A stretch of DNA of 64,000 bases from positions 62,001 to 126,000 of the forward strand of contig JAEKKX010000008.1 of NCBI GenBank assembly GCA_019510125.1. The letters are read 5' to 3'. Every line of letters begins with the position of its first letter. Positions within the stretch are counted from its first letter, which is position 1. The notes beneath the pieces are model-generated. The model was not told where the DNA came from and did not search any database. It saw only the letters and a list, made by a program, of their open reading frames with translations. Origin of the DNA: Lysobacterales bacterium. Its GTDB lineage: Bacteria > Pseudomonadota > Gammaproteobacteria > Xanthomonadales > Xanthomonadaceae. Below are positions 52,750-60,978 of this stretch, piece by piece. The translations under genes were made by a program, and so were the position numbers.

Positions 52750-54540
52750 TCAGTGCGCGGGCGCGCCGGCCACCGGCGGCGGGTTCGCCTTCATCATCGC
52801 GTCGCGGGCGGCGCGGAAGGGATTGCCGGCGTACCAGTTCGGCCAGCCTTCGCCGTTCGCCAGGGTTTCGCCGACCTGGTACAGCGCGTCGAGGTCCTCC
52901 ATCGTGCCGTCCAGCTTCCAGGTCGCCGCGTCGTACTCGTCGCCGGGCTTGTGGTAGCGGTGCTCGTTGTAGTCCTTGCCCGCCGCCTCGCCGGCCGCGG
53001 TGCCGCCTTCGAGCAGGTCGGTGCCGCCGTCGACGTACAGCGCCGGCACGCCGGCCTTGGCGAAGTTGAAATGATCGGAGCGGAAGTAGTGGCCGGCGGC
53101 CGGGGTCGATTCCTCGACCAGGCGCCGGTTCTGCTTCTCGGCGATCGGCTTGAGCACGTCCTCCAGCTCGGAACTGCCCTTGCCGACCACGACCAGGTCG
53201 TGCGAACGGCCGGCGACGTTCATCGCGTCGAGGTTGATCACCCCGACCGTGCGGTCGAGCGGGATCGTCGGGTGCGCGACGTAGTACTTCGAGCCGAGCA
53301 GGCCGGATTCCTCCAGGGTGACCGCCGCGAACAGCACCGAGCGCTTGGGCTTGCCCTGCTTCGCGAAGCGTTCGGCCAGTTCGAGGATGCCGGCGACGCC
53401 GGTGGCGTTGTCGACGGCGCCGTTGTAGATGTGGTCGCCCGGTTCGTCCGGATGGTTGCCCAGGTGGTCCCAGTGGGCCATGTAGACGACCGCCTCGTCC
53501 GGGCGCTCGGTGCCCGGCAGCACGCCCAGCACGTTGCGCGATTCCTTCTCGGCGATCGTGCTCTTGAGGGTGACGCTGAGCTTGGCCGGCATCGGCATCG
53601 GCTTGAAGCCGCGCCGGTTGGCGGCCTTGCGCAGCGCGTCGAGGTCCATGCCCGCGTCGGCGAACAGCGCCTTCGCCTGCTCGCCGGTGATCCAGCCCTG
53701 GATCGGCAGGCGCGGCGCCGGGTCGTCGCTCGCGCGCAGGTCGTACTGCGCGCCCGACCAGGAGTTCTTGACCACGTCCCAGCCGTAGGACGCGCCGGGC
53801 GTGTCGTGGATGATCAGCGCGGCGGCGGCGCCCTTGCGCGCGGCCTCCTCGAACTTGTAGGTCCAGCGCCCGTAGTAGGTCATGCGCTTGCCTTCGAACA
53901 GCTTCGGATCGTCGACGTGGAAGCCGGGGTCGTTGACGAACATGACCACGGTCTTGCCCTTGACGTCGACGCCGGCGTAGTCGTTCCACTTCTGCTCCGG
54001 GGCGTCCACGCCGTAGCCGACGAACACCAGGTCGCTGTTCGCGACCTTGACCTCGGGCTGGCCGGTGCGGGTGCCGATGACCATGTCGGCGCCGAATTTC
54101 AGCGCGTGCGGCGTGCCCTTGACGTCGATGGTCGCGACCGTCGATTCGTCGGCGGTGGTCTCCATCATCGGCACGGTCTGGAACCAGCTATCGCCGTTGC
54201 CGGGCCTCAGGCCGATGCGCTCGAACTGCGCCTTGATGTATTCGACGGTCTTCTCCTCGCCCGGCGAGCCGGGGCCGCGGCCCTCGAAGGCGTCGGAGGC
54301 CAGCGTCTTCACGTGCTCGGCGAAGTCGCCGGCGTCGATCGCGTCCCGGAAGGCGTGGGCGGGCGCGGCGGCGGTCGCGGGGGCGGGCGTGGCGGACGCC
54401 GCGGGCTTGGCCGGCGGGGCGGCGTCGCGCTGGCAGGCGCCGAGCGCCGCGGTGGCGGCGAGCGCCAGCAGCAGCCCGCGCGCGGCGCGCTTCGGCAAGA
54501 CGGGTGTCTGGAGCACGGGTGTCTGGAAAAAGCGGGACAT
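52750..54540 (-). CDS. M28 family zinc aminopeptidase, lipoprotein
   Basis: 596 residues. A lipoprotein signal with LGAC lipobox (Cys36) and an Ala/Pro linker precede an M28 domain interrupted by a PA-type insert (about 140-290, NDYAGVDVKGKTVVMFVNDP). The zinc ligands are visible: His-x-Asp in MAHWDHLG, Asp in GAVDNATG, Glu-Glu in TLEESGLLGS, Asp in INLDAMN and His in RYHKPGDEYD. Predicted to degrade peptides in the periplasm or at the outer membrane. Common in Xanthomonadaceae. Confidence 0.93.
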   Translation of the reverse strand: MSRFFQTPVLQTPVLPKRAARGLLLALAATAALGACQRDAAPPAKPAASATPAPATAAAPAHAFRDAIDAGDFAEHVKTLASDAFEGRGPGSPGEEKTVEYIKAQFERIGLRPGNGDSWFQTVPMMETTADESTVATIDVKGTPHALKFGADMVIGTRTGQPEVKVANSDLVFVGYGVDAPEQKWNDYAGVDVKGKTVVMFVNDPGFHVDDPKLFEGKRMTYYGRWTYKFEEAARKGAAAALIIHDTPGASYGWDVVKNSWSGAQYDLRASDDPAPRLPIQGWITGEQAKALFADAGMDLDALRKAANRRGFKPMPMPAKLSVTLKSTIAEKESRNVLGVLPGTERPDEAVVYMAHWDHLGNHPDEPGDHIYNGAVDNATGVAGILELAERFAKQGKPKRSVLFAAVTLEESGLLGSKYYVAHPTIPLDRTVGVINLDAMNVAGRSHDLVVVGKGSSELEDVLKPIAEKQNRRLVEESTPAAGHYFRSDHFNFAKAGVPALYVDGGTDLLEGGTAAGEAAGKDYNEHRYHKPGDEYDAATWKLDGTMEDLDALYQVGETLANGEGWPNWYAGNPFRAARDAMMKANPPPVAGAPAH

Positions 54541-54649
54541 CGGGACCTCCGGAGGAGCGGAGGCCCGAGTGTACGGCCGACCCGGGGCAGGGTCGCCTGC
54601 CGGAAGTCCGGGGCGGGCGCCGGGCGCGTCGCCGGACGCCCGGGTCCGA

Positions 54650-55375
54650 TCAGTCCTTCGGCGCGGTCGGGCCGTCGAAGGCGATGGCGGTCGCGCCGGT
54701 CACCGCGCCGATGCGCGCGGTCTTGTGCACGTACAGCTTGACCTCGCGCTTGAACACCAGCGGGCCGTCGACCACGGCGCCGGGGCCGATGACGATCCGC
54801 GGGACGCGCGGCTTGAAGGTGATGCCCATGCCGCCGCCGCGGGGCTTTTCGATGGTCAGCCCGCCGCGGACGTGCGAATCGACGCCGATGGTGACGTCGC
54901 CGTTGACGGTGCTCACGCTGCCGCCGACGTCGGTGTCGACCAGGCCGATCGCGCCGTTCACGCTCTCGACGTCGCGGGTCACGTCACTGCCGCGGCCGGC
55001 GAAAATGCTGCCGTTGACGGTCTCGATGCCGCCGACGCGGTTGCGGCCCTCGACGCGGATGGCGCCGTTCACCGTTTCCAGCGAGCCGGCGTTGACGTCC
55101 ACGTCGGCCTTGATGCCGCCGTTCACGGTCTCGACGTTGCCGACCTGCGCGCCGGCGGCCAGTTCGACGCTGCCGTTCACGGTCTCGATGTTGCCGGTGC
55201 TGGCCTTGGCCTCGACGTGGATGCTGCCGTTGACCGTTTCGAGGTTGCCGTAGCGCTCGCCGGCGTGGGCGGTGATGCTGCCCATGACCTTCTCGATGTC
55301 TTCGGCGGCGCTGGCGACGGACGGGAGCAGGGCGCAGGCGAGCGCGGCGGCGAGGAGGGATCTGGACAGGGTCAT
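54650..55375 (-). CDS. Exported DUF4097-like repeat protein, predicted beta-solenoid
   Basis: 241 residues with a signal peptide (about 1-23). Eight turns of an 18-residue repeat follow, each centred on (E-T-)VNG[SGA]-[IV]; the VNG triplets start at residues 30 (as VMG), 48, 66, 84, 102, 120, 139 and 157. Such regular spacing predicts a right-handed beta-helix or beta-sandwich stack. A basic C-terminal region (GITFKPRVPRIVIGPGAVVD) resembles the end of polymer-like adhesin-fold DUF4097 proteins. Function unknown; envelope location inferred. Confidence 0.82.
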   Translation of the reverse strand: MTLSRSLLAAALACALLPSVASAAEDIEKVMGSITAHAGERYGNLETVNGSIHVEAKASTGNIETVNGSVELAAGAQVGNVETVNGGIKADVDVNAGSLETVNGAIRVEGRNRVGGIETVNGSIFAGRGSDVTRDVESVNGAIGLVDTDVGGSVSTVNGDVTIGVDSHVRGGLTIEKPRGGGMGITFKPRVPRIVIGPGAVVDGPLVFKREVKLYVHKTARIGAVTGATAIAFDGPTAPKD

Positions 55376-55438
55376 GGTGCGGTCTCCGGTGCGAAGGCGG
55401 CCCGTGCGGGCGACGGGGGCAGGATGCGACCGCTTCGC

Positions 55439-55444
55439 TACAAT
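55439..55444 (+). promoter_or_regulatory. Likely -10 element for gpmI
   Basis: TACAAT in CGCTTCGCTACAATCG, 35 bases before the gpmI ATG and well placed for a short leader. No convincing -35 is present, so this rests on one hexamer. Confidence 0.5.
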
Positions 55445-55478
55445 CGCATCTGCCCGAAGTCACTGCCCCGAAGGTCAC

Positions 55479-57044
55479 ATGTCCGCAGTCGCCGCCCGTT
55501 CCGCGTCCGTCGCCCTCAGGCCGGTCGTCCTGATGATCCTGGACGGCTGGGGCCATCGCGAGGATCCGGCCGACAACGCGCTCGCGCTGGCCGATCTGCC
55601 CCATTGGCGCCGGCTGCTCGCGCAGCGCCCGCACACCCTGGTCCACACCGAAGGACGCCACGTCGGCCTGCCGGACGGGCAGATGGGCAACTCCGAGGTC
55701 GGCCACATGAACCTCGGCGCCGGCCGCATCGTCTACCAGGACCTCACCCGGATCGACGCCGCGATCGAGGACGCCAGCTTCTTCGCCAACGCCGAGCTGC
55801 GCGCGGCCTGCGCCGCGGCGAAGGCCGCGGGCGGCACACTGCACGTGATGGGCCTGCTCTCGCCCGGCGGCGTGCACAGCCACGAGCGGCACATCTTCGC
55901 GATGCTCGAGCTCGCCGCGCGCGAAGGCGTGCCGCGGGTCGCCGTCCACGCCTTCCTCGACGGCCGCGACACCCCGCCGCGTTCGGCCGAACCGAGCCTG
56001 CGCGCGCTGGAAGCCGAATGCGCCGCGCTCGGCAACGCCCGCATCGCGACCGTCGGCGGCCGCTACTTCGCGATGGACCGCGACAAGCGCTGGGATCGCG
56101 TGCGCCGCGCCTGGGACGCGATCGTCGAGGCCCGGTCCGACGAACACGCCGCCGACGCGCCGGCCGCGCTCGCGGCCGCGTACGCGCGCGGCGAGAACGA
56201 CGAATTCGTCGCCCCGACCGTGCTCGACGGAACCGTGGGCGGTGTCCGCGACGGCGACGCGGTGGTGTTCATGAACTTCCGCGCCGACCGCGCGCGCCAG
56301 CTCACCGCCGCGTTCGTCGATCCGGCCTTCGACGGCTTCGTCGCGCGCCGCCCGGCGCTGTCGCGCTTCGTCTGCCTCGCCGAATACGACGCCAGGCTGC
56401 CGGCGCCGGTGGCCTATCCGCCGGACGACCTGCGCGACACCCTCGGCGAAGTGCTTGCCGCGCACGGCCTGACCCAACTGCGCATCGCCGAGACCGAGAA
56501 GTACGCGCACGTCACCTTCTTCTTCAGCGGCGGTCGCGAGGATCCCTACGTCGGCGAGGAACGCATCCTGGTGCCGAGCCCCAAGGTCGCGACCTACGAC
56601 CTGCAGCCGGAGATGAGCTGCCCCGAGGTGACCGCGAAGCTGGTCGAGGCGATCGCCTCCGGCCGTTTCGACGTGATCGTCTGCAACATCGCCAATCCGG
56701 ACATGGTCGGCCACACCGGCGACCTCGCCGCGGCGATCCGCGCTGCCGAAGCGGTGGACGTCGCGATCGGCGCGGTCGAGGCCGCGGTGCGCGCGGCCGG
56801 CGGCGCGCTGCTGGTCACCGCCGACCACGGCAACCTGGAAATGATGCGCGACCCCGAGACCGGGCAGCCGCACACCGCGCACACCGTCGGCCCGGTGCCG
56901 TTCGTGCTGGTCGCCGACGGCCGCCCCGGCGCGACCCTGCGCGCCGGCGGCGCGCTGCGCGACGTGGCGCCGACGATCCTCGACCTGCTCGGCCTGCCGG
57001 CCCCGGCGGCGATGAGCGGGCACAGCCTGATCGCGGCGGGATGA
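55479..57044 (+). CDS. gpmI: GpmI, cofactor-independent phosphoglycerate mutase
   Basis: Mn-dependent glycolytic enzyme interconverting 2- and 3-phosphoglycerate. 521 residues with VLMILDGWGHRED, the catalytic Ser72 in QMGNSEVGHMNLGAGR, FLDGRDTPPRS, MNFRADRARQL and LLVTADHGNLEMM. ATG 55479. The stop overlaps the envC start (ATGA). The gpmI-envC-ctpA order matches E. coli and Xanthomonas. Confidence 0.97.
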   Translation: MSAVAARSASVALRPVVLMILDGWGHREDPADNALALADLPHWRRLLAQRPHTLVHTEGRHVGLPDGQMGNSEVGHMNLGAGRIVYQDLTRIDAAIEDASFFANAELRAACAAAKAAGGTLHVMGLLSPGGVHSHERHIFAMLELAAREGVPRVAVHAFLDGRDTPPRSAEPSLRALEAECAALGNARIATVGGRYFAMDRDKRWDRVRRAWDAIVEARSDEHAADAPAALAAAYARGENDEFVAPTVLDGTVGGVRDGDAVVFMNFRADRARQLTAAFVDPAFDGFVARRPALSRFVCLAEYDARLPAPVAYPPDDLRDTLGEVLAAHGLTQLRIAETEKYAHVTFFFSGGREDPYVGEERILVPSPKVATYDLQPEMSCPEVTAKLVEAIASGRFDVIVCNIANPDMVGHTGDLAAAIRAAEAVDVAIGAVEAAVRAAGGALLVTADHGNLEMMRDPETGQPHTAHTVGPVPFVLVADGRPGATLRAGGALRDVAPTILDLLGLPAPAAMSGHSLIAAG

Positions 57045-58366
57045 GCGATCGCCTGCGCCCGCGTCGGCCGGGTCGCGCGCTGCGGCTGGCGCTGCCGCTG
57101 CTGCTGGCCGCCGTCGCGGCGGCCCCGGCGCTGCCCGCGGATCCCGCATCGAAGGCCGCCACGCCCGCGAACAGCCGCGATGCGCAGCGCCGCCTCGGCG
57201 AGATCCGTCGCGAACTGGAGGCGGTCGCGGCCGATCGCCGGCGGCTGGAAGGCCAGCGCGGCGAGGCCAGCCGCTCGCTGCGCGCCGCCGACGAGCGGGT
57301 GGCCGCGTCCAGCCGCGCGCTGCACGACACCGAGCGTCGCCTGACCCAGGCGAGCACCGATCTGGAGACGCTCGCCGCGCGCCGGCAGGTGCTGATCGGC
57401 CAGCAGGACGAACATCGCCGCCGGCTGGCCGCGCTGCTGCGCGCCGCCTACGCCCGCGACGACGCCGCGCCGCTGAAGCTGATGCTGGCCCAGGACCGCA
57501 TCGCCGACGCCCAGCGCCAGCTCGCCTACGACCGCTACCTGCAGAGGCAGCGGCTGGCGCAGACCACCGCGCTGGCCGCGGAGCTGGTCGAACTGGACCG
57601 GGTCGAACGGGCGATCGTCGACCGCCGCGCCGCACTGGACGCCGCGCGCAGCGAGCGCAGGACGCAGTTGGCCGCGCTCGCGCGCGAGCGCGTCGCGCAG
57701 GCGCAGACCCTCGCCGGGCTGGAGACGCGCTACCGCGACCGCCAGCAGCGCGAGGCCGCGCTGGGCAGCGACGCCCAGGCGCTGCAGGACGTGATCGCGC
57801 GCCTGCGCGCCGCCGCGGCGAAGGCCGAGGCCGAGCGCGTCGCCGCCGCCCGCGCGGCCGCCGCGAAGGCGCGGGCCGACGCCGCCCGCGCCGCCGTCGG
57901 GCGTGGCGACGCCGGGCGTGCCGACAGCCGGCGTGGCGCCGCTGCGAAGCCGCCGCGCCAGGTCGCCAACGCCGCGCCGATCCGGGTCGGCGGCCTCGGC
58001 TGGCCGCTGTCGGGCACGCTGCTCGCCGGCTACGGCGGCCGCATGCCCGACGGTCGCGCCAGCAGCGGGCTGCTGATCGCCGCCGCCGCCGGCACCCCGG
58101 TGCGCGCGGTCGCCGATGGCACCGTCGTGTTCTCGGAGTGGATGACCGGCTACGGCCTGATCCTGATCGTCGACCACGGCAACGGCACGCTCAGCCTGTA
58201 CGCCCACAACGAGAGCCTGCTCAAGAACGCCGGCGACACGGTCAAGCGCGGCGATGCCGTCGCCCGGGTCGGCGACTCCGGCGGCCTGGCGCAGACCGCG
58301 CTCTATTTTGAACTGCGCCGCAACGGCAAGCCGGTCGATCCCGGCACCTGGCTGCGCCGCCAGTGA
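57041..58366 (+). CDS. envC: EnvC-like murein hydrolase activator with degenerate LytM domain
   Basis: 441 residues: a signal peptide (about 1-33), a long coiled coil (about 45-270) and a C-terminal LytM/M23 domain (about 310-440). The zinc-binding H-x3-D and H-x-H motifs of active M23 enzymes are absent (GRASSGLLIAAAAGTPV; YFELRRNG), as in E. coli EnvC, which activates amidases at the division site instead of cutting peptidoglycan. The Ala/Arg-rich stretch at 262-310 is a low-complexity linker. Start overlaps gpmI. Confidence 0.93.
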   Translation: MSDRLRPRRPGRALRLALPLLLAAVAAAPALPADPASKAATPANSRDAQRRLGEIRRELEAVAADRRRLEGQRGEASRSLRAADERVAASSRALHDTERRLTQASTDLETLAARRQVLIGQQDEHRRRLAALLRAAYARDDAAPLKLMLAQDRIADAQRQLAYDRYLQRQRLAQTTALAAELVELDRVERAIVDRRAALDAARSERRTQLAALARERVAQAQTLAGLETRYRDRQQREAALGSDAQALQDVIARLRAAAAKAEAERVAAARAAAAKARADAARAAVGRGDAGRADSRRGAAAKPPRQVANAAPIRVGGLGWPLSGTLLAGYGGRMPDGRASSGLLIAAAAGTPVRAVADGTVVFSEWMTGYGLILIVDHGNGTLSLYAHNESLLKNAGDTVKRGDAVARVGDSGGLAQTALYFELRRNGKPVDPGTWLRRQ

Positions 58367-58473
58367 ACGGCTGGGTTAAGGTGCAGCGTCCGCCGGAACC
58401 CGCGGCGGCCCCGGCGGTCCCAGCCGGGGCCACCACCGCGATCCCCGCCGCGATCCTTCCCCCGGAGTGTCCG

Positions 58474-59907
58474 ATGCCCCAGTCGCCGTCCCGTGTCCGC
58501 CGCGCCGCGCCGGCGCTCGTCCTCGCGCTGTGCGCCGCCTGCGCGGGCGCGCCGGCGTTCGCGCAGGACCCGAAACCCGCCGCTGAAAAACCCGCCGCCG
58601 GACAGCCGGCCGCCGAAAAGCCCGCCGCGGAGAAGCCCGCCGCGGAGAAGCCTGCCGCCGAGCAGCCGGCCGCGGACAAGCCCGACGCCGCCGACGCCGT
58701 GGACGCGACCGCGAAGGACGAGGGCAGCAAGATCCCGCTGGAGGAAATCCGCCGCTACGTCGGCGTGTTCAACACCGTGAAGCAGGCCTACGTCGAACCG
58801 GTCGACGACCGCAAGCTGATGCAGTCCGCGATCCGCGGCCTGCTGCAGGACCTCGACCCGCACAGCGCCTACCTGGTGCGCAGCGACGCGCAGGCCTTCG
58901 ACGAGGACGCCAGCGGCGCCTACCAGGGCATCGGCGTGGAAGTGCAGCAGCAGCCCGACGGCCCGATCCTCGTGGTCTCGCCGATCGACGGCTCGCCCGC
59001 CGCCGCCGCCGGGGTGCGCGCCGGCGATCTCATCGTCGCGGTCGACGGCAAGCCGCTGACCGCCGACAGCATCGAGGCCAACCCGCTGCGCGGCGAGGTC
59101 GGGTCCACCGTCAACCTCACCATCCGCCGCAAGGCCGAGAAGGATCCGCTGCAGATCGCGGTCAAGCGCGACGTGATCCGGGTCGGCAGCGTGCGCAGCC
59201 GCATGCTGGAGCCCGGCTACGGCTACGTCCGCATCGGCGCCTTCCAGGCCGACACCGCCACCGATTTCGAGCGCAACCTCGACCAGTTGCAGGCCAAGGC
59301 CGGCGGCAAGGGCCTGCGCGGCCTGGTGCTGGACCTGCGCAGCAATCCGGGCGGGCTGCTGACCTCCGCGGTGCAGATCGCCGACGACCTGCTCGACAAG
59401 GGCGACATCGTCAGCACCCGCGGCCGCGATCCGGTCGGCGACGCGCTGTTCCGCGCCACCCCCGGCGACCGCCTGGGCGGCGCGCCGATGGTGGTGCTGG
59501 TCGATGCCGGCTCCGCCAGCGCCGCGGAAGTGCTGACCGCCGCGCTGCGCGACAACCGCCGCGCCCAGGTCGTCGGCAGCCGCACCTTCGGCAAGGGCTC
59601 GGTGCAGACCGTGCTGCCGCTGGACAACGGCGACGCGATCAAGCTCACCACCGCGCGCTACTACACGCCCAGCGGCAAGTCGATCCAGGCCCACGGCATC
59701 GACCCGGACGTCGTGCTCAAGCCCGACGGCGGCGCGGCGCGGCCCGCGGACTATTCCGAAGCCGGCCTGTCCGGCCACCTGCGCGGCGACGAGGAAAGCG
59801 AGAGCGCCGCCACCGGCGACGTGCTCGACGGCGACACGCCGATCCAGTCGGCGCTCGCCGTGCTCAAGCAGCAGGTCGCGACCCTGCCGGCGGCCGACCG
59901 CCGCTGA
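58474..59907 (+). CDS. S41 family carboxy-terminal processing peptidase (CtpA-like)
   Basis: 477 residues. The signal peptide ends near APAFAQD (30). A Lys-Pro-Ala repeat region follows (34-70, PAAEKPAA units), then an N-terminal helical domain, a PDZ domain (about 135-220, GVRAGDLIVAVDGKPL) and the S41 protease domain, with catalytic Ser in DAGSASAAEVLTAAL and Lys in RTFGKGSVQT. Predicted periplasmic protease, often linked to cell-envelope remodelling and adjacent to envC. CGGAG lies upstream of the ATG. Confidence 0.94.
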   Translation: MPQSPSRVRRAAPALVLALCAACAGAPAFAQDPKPAAEKPAAGQPAAEKPAAEKPAAEKPAAEQPAADKPDAADAVDATAKDEGSKIPLEEIRRYVGVFNTVKQAYVEPVDDRKLMQSAIRGLLQDLDPHSAYLVRSDAQAFDEDASGAYQGIGVEVQQQPDGPILVVSPIDGSPAAAAGVRAGDLIVAVDGKPLTADSIEANPLRGEVGSTVNLTIRRKAEKDPLQIAVKRDVIRVGSVRSRMLEPGYGYVRIGAFQADTATDFERNLDQLQAKAGGKGLRGLVLDLRSNPGGLLTSAVQIADDLLDKGDIVSTRGRDPVGDALFRATPGDRLGGAPMVVLVDAGSASAAEVLTAALRDNRRAQVVGSRTFGKGSVQTVLPLDNGDAIKLTTARYYTPSGKSIQAHGIDPDVVLKPDGGAARPADYSEAGLSGHLRGDEESESAATGDVLDGDTPIQSALAVLKQQVATLPAADRR

Positions 59908-60074
59908 GGCGCGCGCGCCGCGTCGCAGAGGGCGCGGCGCCGCGCATCGTCCGGAAGTCAGGGGCACCCTCGTCACGTCGCGCCGCGGGCATGACCATCG
60001 GCGGGTCCGGGCCGCGCGCGCGGTCCCCAGAATGGCGGCGCCCGGATGCGCCGGGCCTCGCCAGGGACCGTGCC

Positions 60075-60968
60075 ATGCTGACCATCCGCAACCTCCGCAA
60101 GACCTACGCCAACGGCGTGTGCGCGCTCGACGACGTGTCGCTCGACATCCCCCGCGGCATGTTCGGCCTGCTCGGCCCGAACGGCGCCGGCAAGTCATCG
60201 CTGATGCGCACCCTGGCGACCCTGCAGGAGGCCGACGGCGGCACCGCGGTCTACGACGACGGCGCCGGCGAGCGCATCGACGTGCTCCATGACAAGGACG
60301 CGGTGCGTCGCCGCCTCGGCTACCTGCCGCAGGATTTCGGCGTGTACCCCAAGGTCAGCGCGCTCGACCTGCTCGACCACTTCGCGGTGCTCAAGGGCAT
60401 CGTCGACCGCCGCCGCCGGCGCGAGGTGGTCGAGGCGCTGCTGCAGCAGGTCAACCTGTGGGAGGTGCGCAAGCGCAAGCTCGGCGGCTTCTCCGGCGGC
60501 ATGCGCCAGCGCTTCGGCATCGCCCAGGCGCTGCTCGGCGATCCGCGCCTGGTCATCGTCGACGAACCGACCGCCGGCCTCGACCCCGAGGAGCGCAACC
60601 GCTTCCTCAACCTGCTCGCCTCGATCGGCGAGAACGTCGCCGTGATCCTGTCCACGCACATCGTCCAGGACGTGACCGACCTGTGCCCCAACATGGCGAT
60701 CATGAACAAGGGGCGGGTGCTGCTCAGCGGCCGTCCCGTCGACGCCATCGCCGCGCTGGAGGCGCGGATCTGGCGCCGGCAGGTGCCGCTGGAGGCGCTG
60801 CCGCGCTACCAGCAGTCGTTCGCCGTGCTGTCGACGCGACTGGTCGGCGGTCATCCGGTGATCCACGTCTACGCGGACAGCCAGCCGGAGGAGGGCTTCG
60901 AACGCATCGCGCCGGACCTCGAGGACGTGTACTTCCAGCGCCTGCGTCGCGACCTGGTCGCGGCCTGA
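60075..60968 (+). CDS. ABC transporter ATP-binding protein
   Basis: 297 residues with Walker A GPNGAGKSS, the Q-loop YLPQDFGVYP, signature GGFSGGMRQR and Walker B LVIVDEPTAGLDPEE, then the H-loop LSTHIV. A C-terminal extension (about 220-297) follows the core. It lies 10 bases upstream of the permease-peptidase fusion, which it presumably powers. ATG 60075 with AGGGA upstream; a longer in-frame start at 59991 is not conserved. Confidence 0.93.
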   Translation: MLTIRNLRKTYANGVCALDDVSLDIPRGMFGLLGPNGAGKSSLMRTLATLQEADGGTAVYDDGAGERIDVLHDKDAVRRRLGYLPQDFGVYPKVSALDLLDHFAVLKGIVDRRRRREVVEALLQQVNLWEVRKRKLGGFSGGMRQRFGIAQALLGDPRLVIVDEPTAGLDPEERNRFLNLLASIGENVAVILSTHIVQDVTDLCPNMAIMNKGRVLLSGRPVDAIAALEARIWRRQVPLEALPRYQQSFAVLSTRLVGGHPVIHVYADSQPEEGFERIAPDLEDVYFQRLRRDLVAA

Positions 60969-60978
60969 GGAGACGGCC

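Noticed and set aside
57041-58366. EnvC-like protein as an active M23 endopeptidase
   Set aside because: The zinc-binding histidine and aspartate motifs are missing, as in amidase activators.
58570-58690. Repetitive DNA at the start of the S41 peptidase gene
   Set aside because: In-frame Pro-Ala-Ala-Glu-Lys coding repeats forming a linker, not a mobile or regulatory repeat.
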